A stretch of DNA of 52,407 nucleotides from assembly GCA_021845665.1 (NCBI GenBank), contig JAJZVO010000029.1, forward strand, positions 1 to 52,407, read 5' to 3'. The position numbers and the translations under genes are program-made. The stretch is from Bacteroidota bacterium (GTDB lineage Bacteria; Bacteroidota; Ignavibacteria; Kryptoniales; JAKASW01). Shown one piece after another: positions 33,101-41,705 of this stretch (position 1 is its first letter; each line of letters opens with the position of its first letter). Under the pieces are notes generated by a model. It made no database searches and was not told where the DNA came from. It saw only the letters and a list, made by a program, of their open reading frames with translations.

Positions 33101-35197
33101 ATGAAGGAATATCTTCCATCCAGTCTGAGGAACGTAGTACTAATCGGCCATGGCGGCAGCGGCAAGACAACGTTTGCGGAAGCCGTACTGTATGCCGCCG
33201 GAATCACCTCCAGAATGGGAACGGTTGCGGAAGGGAACACCGTTTCAGACTACAATCATGATGAGATCGAAAGGAAATTTTCCGTTAGCACTTCGCTTCT
33301 CCATGCCGATTGGGGAGACAAGAAATTTAACATGCTCGATCCGCCGGGGTATCCGGATTTTCTCGGCGAAGTTAAAGCTGCAATGCGCGTTACCGACCTT
33401 GCCGTGGTTTTCGTGAAAGCGGTAGAGGGAATCGAGGTCGGCACTGAGATAGACTGGGGTTTCAGCAAGGAGTACAAAGTCCCGGTGATTTTTGTAGTGA
33501 ACAAGGCGGATTCGGAGAACTCCCGCTTCGAAGCGAGGCTCCAGGAAATAAGGGATAAGCTTACGCACGACGCGTTCGCAGTTCAGATCCCTGTCAATGA
33601 GGGAACGGGGTTCGACAGCGTGATCGATTTCCTGAAGATGCGTCTCTTGAAGTTCAGCACGGACGGAAAGGGAAAGTACGCGGAAGAAGAGATACCCGAT
33701 TCACTTAAGGCTGCAGCAGATAGATACCGCGCGGAACTGGTGGAGCAGCTTTCCGAAACAGATGAGAACTTACTGAACGCTTTCCTTGAGAACGGGACGC
33801 TCACCGAGGAGCAGATATCCGAAGGGTTGAAGAAGGCGATTGCAGGCAGGAAGCTCTTCCCGGTTTTCCCGGCTGCCGGGATCCGACTGACCGGTGTCGC
33901 ATCGATTCTCGATTTTATCGGAAGTTACGCCCCATCGCCCGACGGAATGCCGCCGGCGGCTGGTTTCAAGACGGAGGGGGGAAAGGAAGAGATCGGGATC
34001 CTCTGCGACCCGGGTGCAGATCCGGTATTGTTTATTTTCAAGACGATCTCCGAAAGGAACATCGGTGAGCTTTCACTGTTCAGGGTTTATTCCGGCATTG
34101 TCATGCCCGGAATGGACTTAGTGAATCAAGTGAACGGTAAATCTGAGCGGCTCGGCACACTGTACCTCCTTAACGGCAAAGACAGGAAGGAAACGCCGAA
34201 GGTTGCAGCTGGAGACATAGCTGCAGTGGTGAAGCTCAAAGATACTCACACAAACAACACATTGAGCGGGAAGAATCATCCGGTGGCGATGAAGAAAATC
34301 GATTTTCCCGACCCGATAATGAGGGTTGCGATCGTCTCCAAGAATCGCCACGACGAAGACAAAGTCGCTTCGGGTCTCCACGCGCTTCACGAGGAGGATC
34401 CGACGTTTGTTGTGGAAGTCGATCCCGAGCTGAAGCAGACGGTGCTGAGCGGACAGGGTGAAATGCATCTGCAGGTTGTGACGAGGCGCCTGAAGGAAAG
34501 ATACGGCGTAGAGGTGGAGATGGTCGAGCCGGATATTCCTTACCGCGAGACCATCAGGGGCGTTGCCGCAGACTCGGAGTACAAGCATAAGAAGCAGTCC
34601 GGGGGCCGCGGACAATATGGTCATGTCCATTTGAAGCTCGAGCCTCTTCCGAGAGGGAAGGGATTCGAATTCGTCGATGCCGTAGTCGGCGGCGTGGTTC
34701 CCGGCAGGTTCATCCCTGCGGTAGAGAAAGGTGTGATCGAGTCGCTGGAACGCGGCGTAGTATCGGGGCACAAGGTCGTGGATGTGAGGGTGACGTTGTT
34801 CGACGGTTCCTCACACCCGGTCGACTCGGACGAAATTTCCTTCAAGATTGCCGCTTCAATGTCGTTCAGAAAAGGTTTCAAAGAAGCCAAACCGATACTT
34901 CTCGAACCAATTTACGAGCTTGAGGTGCTGGTCCCTGACGAACACATGGGGGACATAATGGGCGACATCTCAGGACGGCGCGGTAAGATTCTCGGTATGG
35001 AAGCCGAGGGAGCCAACCAGAAAATCAAGGCGCAGGTACCTTTGAAAGAGCTTTACAAATACGCCAACATCCTTCGAAGCATGACACAAGGACGCGGCGT
35101 CTTCAAGCAGAAGTTTTCTCATTATGAAGAAGTGCCGAAGGAAGTTGCGGACAAGATCATTGCCGAAGCACAAAAAGAAAAAGTCGAACAAGAATGA
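33101..35197 (+). CDS. EF-G-like translational GTPase paralogue (EF-G-2 type)
   Basis: This 698-residue protein has the full EF-G domain order: G domain (1-270), domain II (about 285-375), III, IV (about 450-590) and V (about 595-680). G1 is GHGGSGKTT (16-24) and G4 is NKAD (134-137). G3 reads DPPGY (80-84) instead of DTPGH, so the His that positions the hydrolytic water in standard EF-G is a Tyr. The same change occurs in the second EF-G of Thermus and relatives, which still binds and hydrolyses GTP, so it marks the paralogue rather than a dead enzyme. The canonical fusA is not in this window. The exact role, in recycling or stalled ribosomes, is unknown. Confidence 0.9.
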   Translation: MKEYLPSSLRNVVLIGHGGSGKTTFAEAVLYAAGITSRMGTVAEGNTVSDYNHDEIERKFSVSTSLLHADWGDKKFNMLDPPGYPDFLGEVKAAMRVTDLAVVFVKAVEGIEVGTEIDWGFSKEYKVPVIFVVNKADSENSRFEARLQEIRDKLTHDAFAVQIPVNEGTGFDSVIDFLKMRLLKFSTDGKGKYAEEEIPDSLKAAADRYRAELVEQLSETDENLLNAFLENGTLTEEQISEGLKKAIAGRKLFPVFPAAGIRLTGVASILDFIGSYAPSPDGMPPAAGFKTEGGKEEIGILCDPGADPVLFIFKTISERNIGELSLFRVYSGIVMPGMDLVNQVNGKSERLGTLYLLNGKDRKETPKVAAGDIAAVVKLKDTHTNNTLSGKNHPVAMKKIDFPDPIMRVAIVSKNRHDEDKVASGLHALHEEDPTFVVEVDPELKQTVLSGQGEMHLQVVTRRLKERYGVEVEMVEPDIPYRETIRGVAADSEYKHKKQSGGRGQYGHVHLKLEPLPRGKGFEFVDAVVGGVVPGRFIPAVEKGVIESLERGVVSGHKVVDVRVTLFDGSSHPVDSDEISFKIAASMSFRKGFKEAKPILLEPIYELEVLVPDEHMGDIMGDISGRRGKILGMEAEGANQKIKAQVPLKELYKYANILRSMTQGRGVFKQKFSHYEEVPKEVADKIIAEAQKEKVEQE

Positions 35198-35352
35198 ATA
35201 TCCGACCGAATCCAGAATTCTGAACGCAAACTTTCAGGAATCAGAGCGGTCCGCTGATGGCAGACTGGTCGCAGTTTGGCGCGAGAGAATGCGAGGTGGT
35301 CCGTGGAAGTACAGCGCGATGTTCGACGGTTCGAATTGCTGAAAGAGTGATT

Positions 35353-35859
35353 ATGGAACGTTTGTGGTCACCATGGAGATCGAAATATATTCAATCCTTT
35401 TCAGAAAAGCGCGCGGACAAAGAAAAGTCTTGTGTCTTTTGCGACAAGCTTTCCCAGAATGATGACGAAAGTAATCTTATCGTTCACAGGAGCTCGATGT
35501 GCGCGATAATCATGAATATCTATCCGTACAACAGCGGCCATGTAATGATTGTCCCGTTCGCGCATAAGGGGACATTCGAGGACCTGACGGAAAAGGAGCA
35601 TCTCGACATAATGAGCGAGACGGGTCTTGCAATTCGACTTCTCCAGTTGACCTCGCACCCGGACGGGTTCAATTTCGGCGCGAACCTCGGCAGAGTAAGC
35701 GGCGCCGGAATCGCGGAACACGTTCACTTCCATGTGGTTCCGAGATGGAGCGGCGATGTGAATTTCATGCCTGTTCTTGCGGATGCAAAGGTGATTTCTG
35801 AAGGGCTTGAACAGACTTACGGCAGGCTGGCCGAAGCATTGGACTCTCTCAAGGGGTAA
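35353..35859 (+). CDS. HIT-family nucleotide hydrolase/transferase
   Basis: This 168-residue protein has a histidine triad, HVHFHVVPRW, whose middle His attacks the alpha-phosphate of a nucleotide. An N-terminal MERLWSPWRSKYI and a CVFC pair (about 28-31) match the bacterial HIT group close to Ap4A phosphorylase and adenylyltransferase relatives. The CxxC may form half of a zinc site. Upstream open frame exists to 35257, but the domain starts at ATG 35353 and AAAGAGTG precedes it. It stands alone between the EF-G-like gene and wecB. Confidence 0.9.
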   Translation: MERLWSPWRSKYIQSFSEKRADKEKSCVFCDKLSQNDDESNLIVHRSSMCAIIMNIYPYNSGHVMIVPFAHKGTFEDLTEKEHLDIMSETGLAIRLLQLTSHPDGFNFGANLGRVSGAGIAEHVHFHVVPRWSGDVNFMPVLADAKVISEGLEQTYGRLAEALDSLKG

Positions 35860-35996
35860 AAAGCAGGATCGTTCCGGTATCAGTTGGGATATTTGGGGAT
35901 GTGCGCTGAAGCGATATGGAAATTGTCGCTCCGACAGGAAACTCTCCTCGAAAGGGGCTAAATTATAGTGAAAAATTGGACTATTCAGGATGACCA

Positions 35997-37142
35997 ATGT
36001 CGCATAAGGTGCTTTTCATATTCGGGACTCGGCCGGAGGCCATAAAGATGGCCCCGCTCATAAAGGAGGTTCAAAAGACATCCGGACTTCGGGCGATTGT
36101 CTGCGTGACGGCTCAACACCGCCAGATGCTCGACCAGGTATTGCGCATATTCAAAATCAAACCTGATCACGACCTCAACATCATGACGAATAACCAGAGT
36201 CTATTTGATATAACATTGAAAGTCGTCTCCGGCCTTCAGAAGATTCTTGTTGACGAGAAACCGGACCTTGTGGTGGTTCAGGGCGATACGACGACTACTT
36301 TCGCGGGCGCCCTTGCCGCTTACTACACCCGTACGAGGGTTGCTCACGTCGAGGCCGGTTTGCGTACCGGTAACAAGTTCGCTCCGTTTCCTGAAGAGAT
36401 TAACAGGAGGCTAACCAGCGTGATCGCCGATATCCACCTTCCCCCCACGGGATGGGCACGCGACAATCTCCTGAAAGAAGGAGTCGACCCATCTGCCGTC
36501 TACGTCACGGGGAACACGGTCATCGACGCGCTCTTCTATGTCGTCGATGGGCTGCGGAAATCGGCGCCTGATTTCAACGGGCTGTTCGGCGGTATTGATC
36601 TTAGTAAGAAGGTTGTCCTCATAACCGGACACCGCAGGGAGAATTTCGGCGAAGGGTTCATCAACATTTGTGAAGCTATCAGGGAACTCGCTGACAATAA
36701 GCCTGATGTGGAATTTGTTTACCCCGTCCATTTCAATCCCAATGTTCGAGTTCCTGTGAACAAAATTCTCAGCGGAATAAAGAACGTTCATATAATTGAG
36801 CCGCTCGATTATGAGCCCTTCGTCTATGCGATGGACAGGTCTCATATTATCCTGACAGACTCGGGTGGTGTTCAGGAAGAAGCCCCTTCGCTGGGGAAGC
36901 CGGTTCTGGTTATGCGCGATACTACCGAGCGGCCTGAAGCGGTTGAAGCAGGCACTGTCAGGCTCGTCGGCACCGACCGGCTGAAGATAGTCGGTGAGGT
37001 GACGAAGCTCCTTGACGATGCGGCAGAGTACTCCTCCATGAGCAGGGCGCACAATCCTTACGGCGACGGAAAGGCGTCCCAGCGCATCGTGAAGATATTT
37101 CTAGAGCATCTTGACAAGTACGCTACTGCGGGAGCGGACTGA
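35997..37142 (+). CDS. wecB: UDP-N-acetylglucosamine 2-epimerase (non-hydrolysing)
   Basis: This 381-residue enzyme interconverts UDP-GlcNAc and UDP-ManNAc, a precursor for surface polysaccharide. The GT-B fold motifs are present: FGTRPEAIKMAPL at the start, VQGDTTTT, HVEAGLRTG, PEEINRRL, ITGHRRENFG and LTDSGGVQEEAPSLGKPVL, with the acidic and His catalytic residues in their family places. AGGATGA precedes the ATG. The run that follows on the same strand (HAD phosphatase, membrane protein, Gfo/Idh/MocA oxidoreductase) may handle a sugar derivative made from UDP-ManNAc. No ManNAc dehydrogenase (WecC) is nearby. Confidence 0.95.
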   Translation: MSHKVLFIFGTRPEAIKMAPLIKEVQKTSGLRAIVCVTAQHRQMLDQVLRIFKIKPDHDLNIMTNNQSLFDITLKVVSGLQKILVDEKPDLVVVQGDTTTTFAGALAAYYTRTRVAHVEAGLRTGNKFAPFPEEINRRLTSVIADIHLPPTGWARDNLLKEGVDPSAVYVTGNTVIDALFYVVDGLRKSAPDFNGLFGGIDLSKKVVLITGHRRENFGEGFINICEAIRELADNKPDVEFVYPVHFNPNVRVPVNKILSGIKNVHIIEPLDYEPFVYAMDRSHIILTDSGGVQEEAPSLGKPVLVMRDTTERPEAVEAGTVRLVGTDRLKIVGEVTKLLDDAAEYSSMSRAHNPYGDGKASQRIVKIFLEHLDKYATAGAD

Positions 37143-37146
37143 CGCT

Positions 37147-37818
37147 GTGTTTCGGATTCGGGAGTATTCCCTGGCGCTTTTCGATCTCGACGGCACTCTC
37201 GCCGATACGCATCAGCTTATTTTCGACAGCTTCAATTTCATACTTCGCAAATACAGATCTACAGAGATGACTCCGCGCGAGATACTTTCCTATTTTGGAC
37301 CGCCTGAGGAGATATGCATAGTCAATATGATCGGCGCCGACAATTTCGATTCGGTATGGAAAGACTTCATCGAATATTATTCGTCCCATTTGAACGAGAC
37401 TATGGTGTTCGGTGGAGTGAAGGAACTCCTGTCGGAGTTGAAGTCGGCCGGAAAGCTTATCGGAGTTTTTACGGCGAAAGGTTCGAAGACAGCGGAGATC
37501 ACGCTCGGATATCACGGGCTCAGGGCGTATTTCGATATTGTCGTAACTGGTTCTCATGTGAAGAATCACAAGCCGCATCCGGAGGGTATCGATGTTGCGC
37601 TCAGGAAGCTTGGCATAGACGCGTCCGACACCATCGTTATCGGTGATTCTCCGTCGGATTACAAGGCTGCCGCTGCTGCCGGGACAGGATTTGTTGCGGT
37701 CACATATGATACCGTTTCGAGAAATCGGTTCGACTCGATAGATTGTGTGAAGGCTGCGTCTGTCGAGGAACTTCACCGACTGTTATCTCGTGAAGGCGAC
37801 CGGGTCCAACAAGGATGA
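37147..37818 (+). CDS. HAD-superfamily phosphatase (phosphoglycolate phosphatase-like)
   Basis: This 223-residue protein is a subfamily-I HAD hydrolase with motif I FDLDGTLADT (nucleophile Asp and acid/base Asp), motif II (FTAKGS), the motif III Lys in NHKPHPEG, and motif IV VIGDSPSDYKAA. The helical cap between motifs I and II fits phosphoglycolate phosphatase and pyrophosphatase PpaX relatives. GTG 37147 is chosen, 4 bp after the wecB stop. In-frame codons upstream lie inside wecB. The stop overlaps the next start (ATGA). The substrate cannot be read, and a sugar phosphate is likely from context. Confidence 0.85.
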   Translation: MFRIREYSLALFDLDGTLADTHQLIFDSFNFILRKYRSTEMTPREILSYFGPPEEICIVNMIGADNFDSVWKDFIEYYSSHLNETMVFGGVKELLSELKSAGKLIGVFTAKGSKTAEITLGYHGLRAYFDIVVTGSHVKNHKPHPEGIDVALRKLGIDASDTIVIGDSPSDYKAAAAAGTGFVAVTYDTVSRNRFDSIDCVKAASVEELHRLLSREGDRVQQG

Positions 37819-39173
37819 AGTACTCGCTGTTTGACAGGTATGCATGGTATTTGAAGGGGGCGGCTCTACTGATAGCTCTGCTGACCTACTGGCGTTTTCG
37901 CGAACTCAACCTTTCCGCCGTGTACACGTACGTGGCGCAGGGCGATGTAATTCACTCGGTGCTGCTTCAGAGCGTCGCAGTCTCCAGGTCGATCGTCTGG
38001 GACTTTTTCGGTCTGATAGACGGGTTCGTTACTCCGCATTCGATAAAGTTTCTAAGGTACGCAGGGCTTTTGATTCTTGTCCTCGATCTTTATCTCCTCT
38101 CGGCCGTCGTCGAATATATCCTCGGTCAGAAATTCTGGGGATTCCTCGGTGTTTTTCTCTGTGCTCTTTCTCCTTTCGCGGTCGTGGCCGCGGTTTCCGG
38201 GGGGTCCGCCGCTACGGCGGTCGCCCTGATGCTTCTATTTATTATGGCACTTTATCGAAATCTATATGTCTACGCCGGTGTCCTGGCCGGAATTTGTTTC
38301 GCCGCTAACTTGCCCGGACTAATCATGTTTCTCGTGACGGTACTGGACTTACTGCAAAATCTGCAGGACAGGAAACGGATTGTGACAAGACTGCTTTCAT
38401 CGGCAGCGGGGTTCGTTGTAGTGATGGCTCTAGCATATTTCTACTCTGTGTACTCGGGGGACGCAAAGGTGTTCTCGGTCCCGGTTAGCGAGCACGATCT
38501 ATCCTGGATTATCAGCGGGGCGATTCCTCTCCTGATCGTCAACCTCCTCAATATTGCCGGAATAGTCTATGTCATCGTGAAGAAGCGCTATGATGTTTAC
38601 AGGACTCACTTTCATACTCTGATGATGTGGATAGCGTCTCTGGCGCTTTGCATAGCACAACCTACCACCGCGAATCTTCTCGTCGCACTGACGGTATCAA
38701 GCATACTTGCGATGTTTTTTCTCCAGGGCTTCGACTCGCTTTGGAAGATCAAACTCATTTCTCCGGATACGTTCGTGTTCTTGTTTGTAGTCGTATTTCT
38801 GTTTGGGGATTTATACTCTAATAATATATTCCTAAAGGGGATTGTGCTGGAGAATTCGTTTGAGAAAAATGAAGCCGTGGGAGATGTTGTGAATTCGATT
38901 GCCCGCCAGAAAGGTGAGGCGAGTATCGTCAGCAATTTCGTGCCTGCCGAGTTGTCAGTGAAGCTTGGGAGAAAAGTCTATGAAGTGGGAGACGGCATCT
39001 TACCGGAGGGGAATTTTGTTGGGCAATCGGGTACAATCATATATGTGGCACGGCGGGACTCGAAATTAAATACGCTTACGTCCGGATGCAGGCAACTTTC
39101 GAGTACGCGTTTGATTCAGGATAATAGGACATATTTCGTTCAGGTCGTTGGATGCAGGAGAGAGCATGAGTGA
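37815..39173 (+). CDS. Polytopic membrane protein, GT-C-like (unrecognised)
   Basis: This 452-residue protein has about ten hydrophobic segments in the first 345 residues and a soluble C-terminal domain of about 100 residues. The layout resembles GT-C glycosyltransferases of the ArnT/PMT type, but the usual acidic DD/DE motif in the first loop is not evident, so the assignment is structural guesswork. It starts by overlapping the HAD gene (ATGA) and its end overlaps the oxidoreductase start by 8 bp, so it is part of the wecB run. It probably acts at the inner membrane in envelope sugar metabolism. Confidence 0.7.
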   Translation: MKYSLFDRYAWYLKGAALLIALLTYWRFRELNLSAVYTYVAQGDVIHSVLLQSVAVSRSIVWDFFGLIDGFVTPHSIKFLRYAGLLILVLDLYLLSAVVEYILGQKFWGFLGVFLCALSPFAVVAAVSGGSAATAVALMLLFIMALYRNLYVYAGVLAGICFAANLPGLIMFLVTVLDLLQNLQDRKRIVTRLLSSAAGFVVVMALAYFYSVYSGDAKVFSVPVSEHDLSWIISGAIPLLIVNLLNIAGIVYVIVKKRYDVYRTHFHTLMMWIASLALCIAQPTTANLLVALTVSSILAMFFLQGFDSLWKIKLISPDTFVFLFVVVFLFGDLYSNNIFLKGIVLENSFEKNEAVGDVVNSIARQKGEASIVSNFVPAELSVKLGRKVYEVGDGILPEGNFVGQSGTIIYVARRDSKLNTLTSGCRQLSSTRLIQDNRTYFVQVVGCRREHE

Positions 39174-40164
39174 GAAGGTCAAAATCGGTGTAATCGGAGT
39201 TGGACATTTAGGTCAGACACACGCGCGGCTCCTGAAGCAAGTGAAACGGGCAGACCTCGTCGGGATATACGATGTCGACAGGTCGAAGGCAGAGGCACTT
39301 GCCGGCGAACTTGGCGTCAAGGCATTTTACTCCGTAGATGAGTTGGCTGAAGTGGCGGATGCAATCTCGGTAGTAGTGCCGACCAGCCACCACTACGAGC
39401 TTGCCGCAAGGCTCATGAAGGGTGGCAAGCATTGCTTTATAGAGAAGCCGGTGACAGTGACCGTCGAAGAAGCCGAAAAAATATCTGCACTTGCCGATGA
39501 AACGAAGGTGAAGGTCCAGGTCGGGCATGTGGAAAGATTTAACCCGGCGGTCCTGGCTCTTTCGAATCTGAAGATCGAGCCAATGTTTGTCGAATGCCAC
39601 AGGCTTGCGCAATTCAAGCCGCGCGGCATCGATGTAGCGGTTGTGCTCGATTTGATGGTGCATGATATCGATCTTATTCTCAATTTCGTGAAAAGCCCGG
39701 TGACGAGCATCGATGCTAGCGGGGTTGGAGTCATCTCGGATACTGTCGACATTGCCAATGCGAGAATAAAATTCGCAAACGGGGCGGTTGCGAATCTTAC
39801 TTCGAGCAGGATTTCACAGCATCCGATGAGGAAGATGCGGATGTTTCAGCGGGACGGCTACATCTCGATTGATTTCGCCGAAGGGATCGCCGAGGTGTAT
39901 CGTGCAACCAGGCCCGACTCCGCCACGCCGACCGGACTTGCCCTGGGAACGATCGGGATCGGGGACGCTGCCCGCATCATAACTTATGAGCAACCGGAAG
40001 CCCCGCAGGTGAATTCGCTCAAGATGGAACTGGAGCTTTTCATTCAGAGCATTATTGACAATACACCGACAGCTGTAGGCCCGAAGGACGCATTGAATGT
40101 CATGATTGTGGCAGACTCCATTGTAAAACAAATAGAGGAATCGAAGAAGCTTCTGAAATTGTAG
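39166..40164 (+). CDS. Gfo/Idh/MocA-family NAD(P)-dependent oxidoreductase
   Basis: This 332-residue sugar dehydrogenase starts with a Rossmann domain, IGVIGVGHLGQTHARLL, followed by the conserved EKPVTVT loop, whose Lys takes part in catalysis. The C-terminal alpha/beta domain carries the DLMVHDIDLIL motif with candidate catalytic Asp and His. Relatives oxidise C3 of UDP-GlcNAc-type sugars or make inositol derivatives. ATG 39166 has AGGAGAG before it and overlaps the previous gene by 8 bp. Its position in the wecB run suggests a nucleotide-sugar substrate. Confidence 0.9.
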   Translation: MSEKVKIGVIGVGHLGQTHARLLKQVKRADLVGIYDVDRSKAEALAGELGVKAFYSVDELAEVADAISVVVPTSHHYELAARLMKGGKHCFIEKPVTVTVEEAEKISALADETKVKVQVGHVERFNPAVLALSNLKIEPMFVECHRLAQFKPRGIDVAVVLDLMVHDIDLILNFVKSPVTSIDASGVGVISDTVDIANARIKFANGAVANLTSSRISQHPMRKMRMFQRDGYISIDFAEGIAEVYRATRPDSATPTGLALGTIGIGDAARIITYEQPEAPQVNSLKMELELFIQSIIDNTPTAVGPKDALNVMIVADSIVKQIEESKKLLKL

Positions 40165-40165
40165 T

Positions 40166-41626
40166 ATGACTAAGAAGAAGAACTTTAAGATAGATGAGTC
40201 CATACTAACGGAACTTGGTGTACTGGCCGATGAACTCGGGTTCGAAGCATACGTCGTCGGAGGTTACGTCAGGGATTTAATTCTTGGGAAAGGGAGCAAA
40301 GATATCGACGTTATGGTGGTCGGCGATCCGCTTCGTTTTGCAAGGCAGGCGGCCGAACGGCTTAACGCGACCAATTTCGTGGTATTTGAAAAGTTTCGCA
40401 CGGCCCAGATGGCGGCCGCCGATAAGAAGGTTGAAATTGTCGGTGCCAGAAGAGAGTCGTATAATTCGGACTCTAGAAAGCCGAAGGTTGAAGAAGGGAC
40501 TCTCGAAGAAGACCTGTCGAGACGGGACTTCACCATAAATGCCATGGCGATCCGCATCAACCGACCGGCTTGCTCCGGCGGTAAGGCAGGGAAAAATGAT
40601 GAGACAAACAAACGGGTTCTATCGGGTGAGGTCGTGGATATTTTTGGCGGCATGGCTGCGCTTTCGGACAAGATAATCGACACGCCTCTCGATCCGGTCG
40701 AGACTTTCAGTGAAGATCCGCTCCGGATGCTTCGTGCCTTGCGGTTTGCGTGCAGGTTCGAATTCAAACTGGCTCCCCGCGTAATGGAAGCCGTCGTCGC
40801 GATGAAGCAACGACTGGCTATTGTGTCGCAGGAGCGGATTACTGACGAATTCATGAAGATACTCTCGGCGTCGCGTCCTTCAATTGGTCTGAAGCTAATG
40901 CAGGACACCGGCATCATGAAGATAGTCTTCCCGGAGATTAGTGAGATGCCGGGTGTAGAGCAGCGCAACGATCATCATCACAAAGATGTCTTTCTTCACA
41001 CACTAAGTGTCGTAGATCATCTTGCCGAGGTCAGCGAGAACGTGTGGCTGCGTTTCGCGGGGCTCGTACACGATATTGCGAAACCCGATACGAAAAAATT
41101 TATTGATGGTATCGGCTGGACTTTTCACGGTCACGACGAGATCGGTGCGCGCCGGATGAAGAAATTGTTCCAGCGGCTCCGTCTGCCGGGCGACAATCTT
41201 CCATATGTCGAGAAACTTGTCAGGCTTCATCTCCGACCGATGGCTCTGGCCGTCGAGGGAGTAACGGATTCCGCCGTTCGCCGCCTTCTTTTCGAAGCAG
41301 GGGATGATTTCGAGGATCTTATGAAGCTCTGCCGGGCAGACATCACCAGCAAGAACAAGAGACTGATTGAGGAATATACTAACAACTACGACCTCGTCGA
41401 AGAGAGGGCGCGATTGGTCGAAGAGAAAGACAAGATCCGGAACTGGCGGCCTCCCATCAACGGAGAGGAAATAATGTTAATCTTCGGCCTCAAGCCAGGG
41501 AAAGAGGTCGGGATATTGAAAAAAGCGGTAGAGACAGCAGTCCTGGATGGGCGGATATCCAATGACCATGACGCCGCGCTATTGTTTCTTAGGGAAAATG
41601 GGGAAAAAATTCTCTCCCATTCATGA
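40166..41626 (+). CDS. tRNA nucleotidyltransferase / poly(A) polymerase family protein with HD domain
   Basis: This 486-residue class II nucleotidyltransferase carries GGYVRDLILGKGSKDIDVMV with the two metal-binding Asp, then RRDFTINAMAIR, the RNA-binding neck DPLRMLRALRFACRF, and an HD domain (HHKDVFLHTLSVVDHL..RFAGLVHDIAKP). It is the family of CCA-adding enzymes, which repair the 3' end of tRNA. Some members add only A or C, and motif inspection cannot settle which. A Ser/Lys-rich insert (about 132-150) after TINAMAIR is unusual. ATG 40166 starts 1 bp after the oxidoreductase stop, but functional linkage with it is unlikely. Confidence 0.92.
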   Translation: MTKKKNFKIDESILTELGVLADELGFEAYVVGGYVRDLILGKGSKDIDVMVVGDPLRFARQAAERLNATNFVVFEKFRTAQMAAADKKVEIVGARRESYNSDSRKPKVEEGTLEEDLSRRDFTINAMAIRINRPACSGGKAGKNDETNKRVLSGEVVDIFGGMAALSDKIIDTPLDPVETFSEDPLRMLRALRFACRFEFKLAPRVMEAVVAMKQRLAIVSQERITDEFMKILSASRPSIGLKLMQDTGIMKIVFPEISEMPGVEQRNDHHHKDVFLHTLSVVDHLAEVSENVWLRFAGLVHDIAKPDTKKFIDGIGWTFHGHDEIGARRMKKLFQRLRLPGDNLPYVEKLVRLHLRPMALAVEGVTDSAVRRLLFEAGDDFEDLMKLCRADITSKNKRLIEEYTNNYDLVEERARLVEEKDKIRNWRPPINGEEIMLIFGLKPGKEVGILKKAVETAVLDGRISNDHDAALLFLRENGEKILSHS

Positions 41627-41705
41627 AACAGTCACTTATCTAATCCGTCTAAGTAAAAGAGGCAATTAAAAGTCTGAATCTATTCATATTCTGAGGAGTT
41701 GTTAA

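Noticed and set aside
35322-35345. T-loop-like GGTTCGAATTGC suggesting a tRNA
   Set aside because: No matching acceptor, D or anticodon arms can be drawn in the preceding 60 bases.
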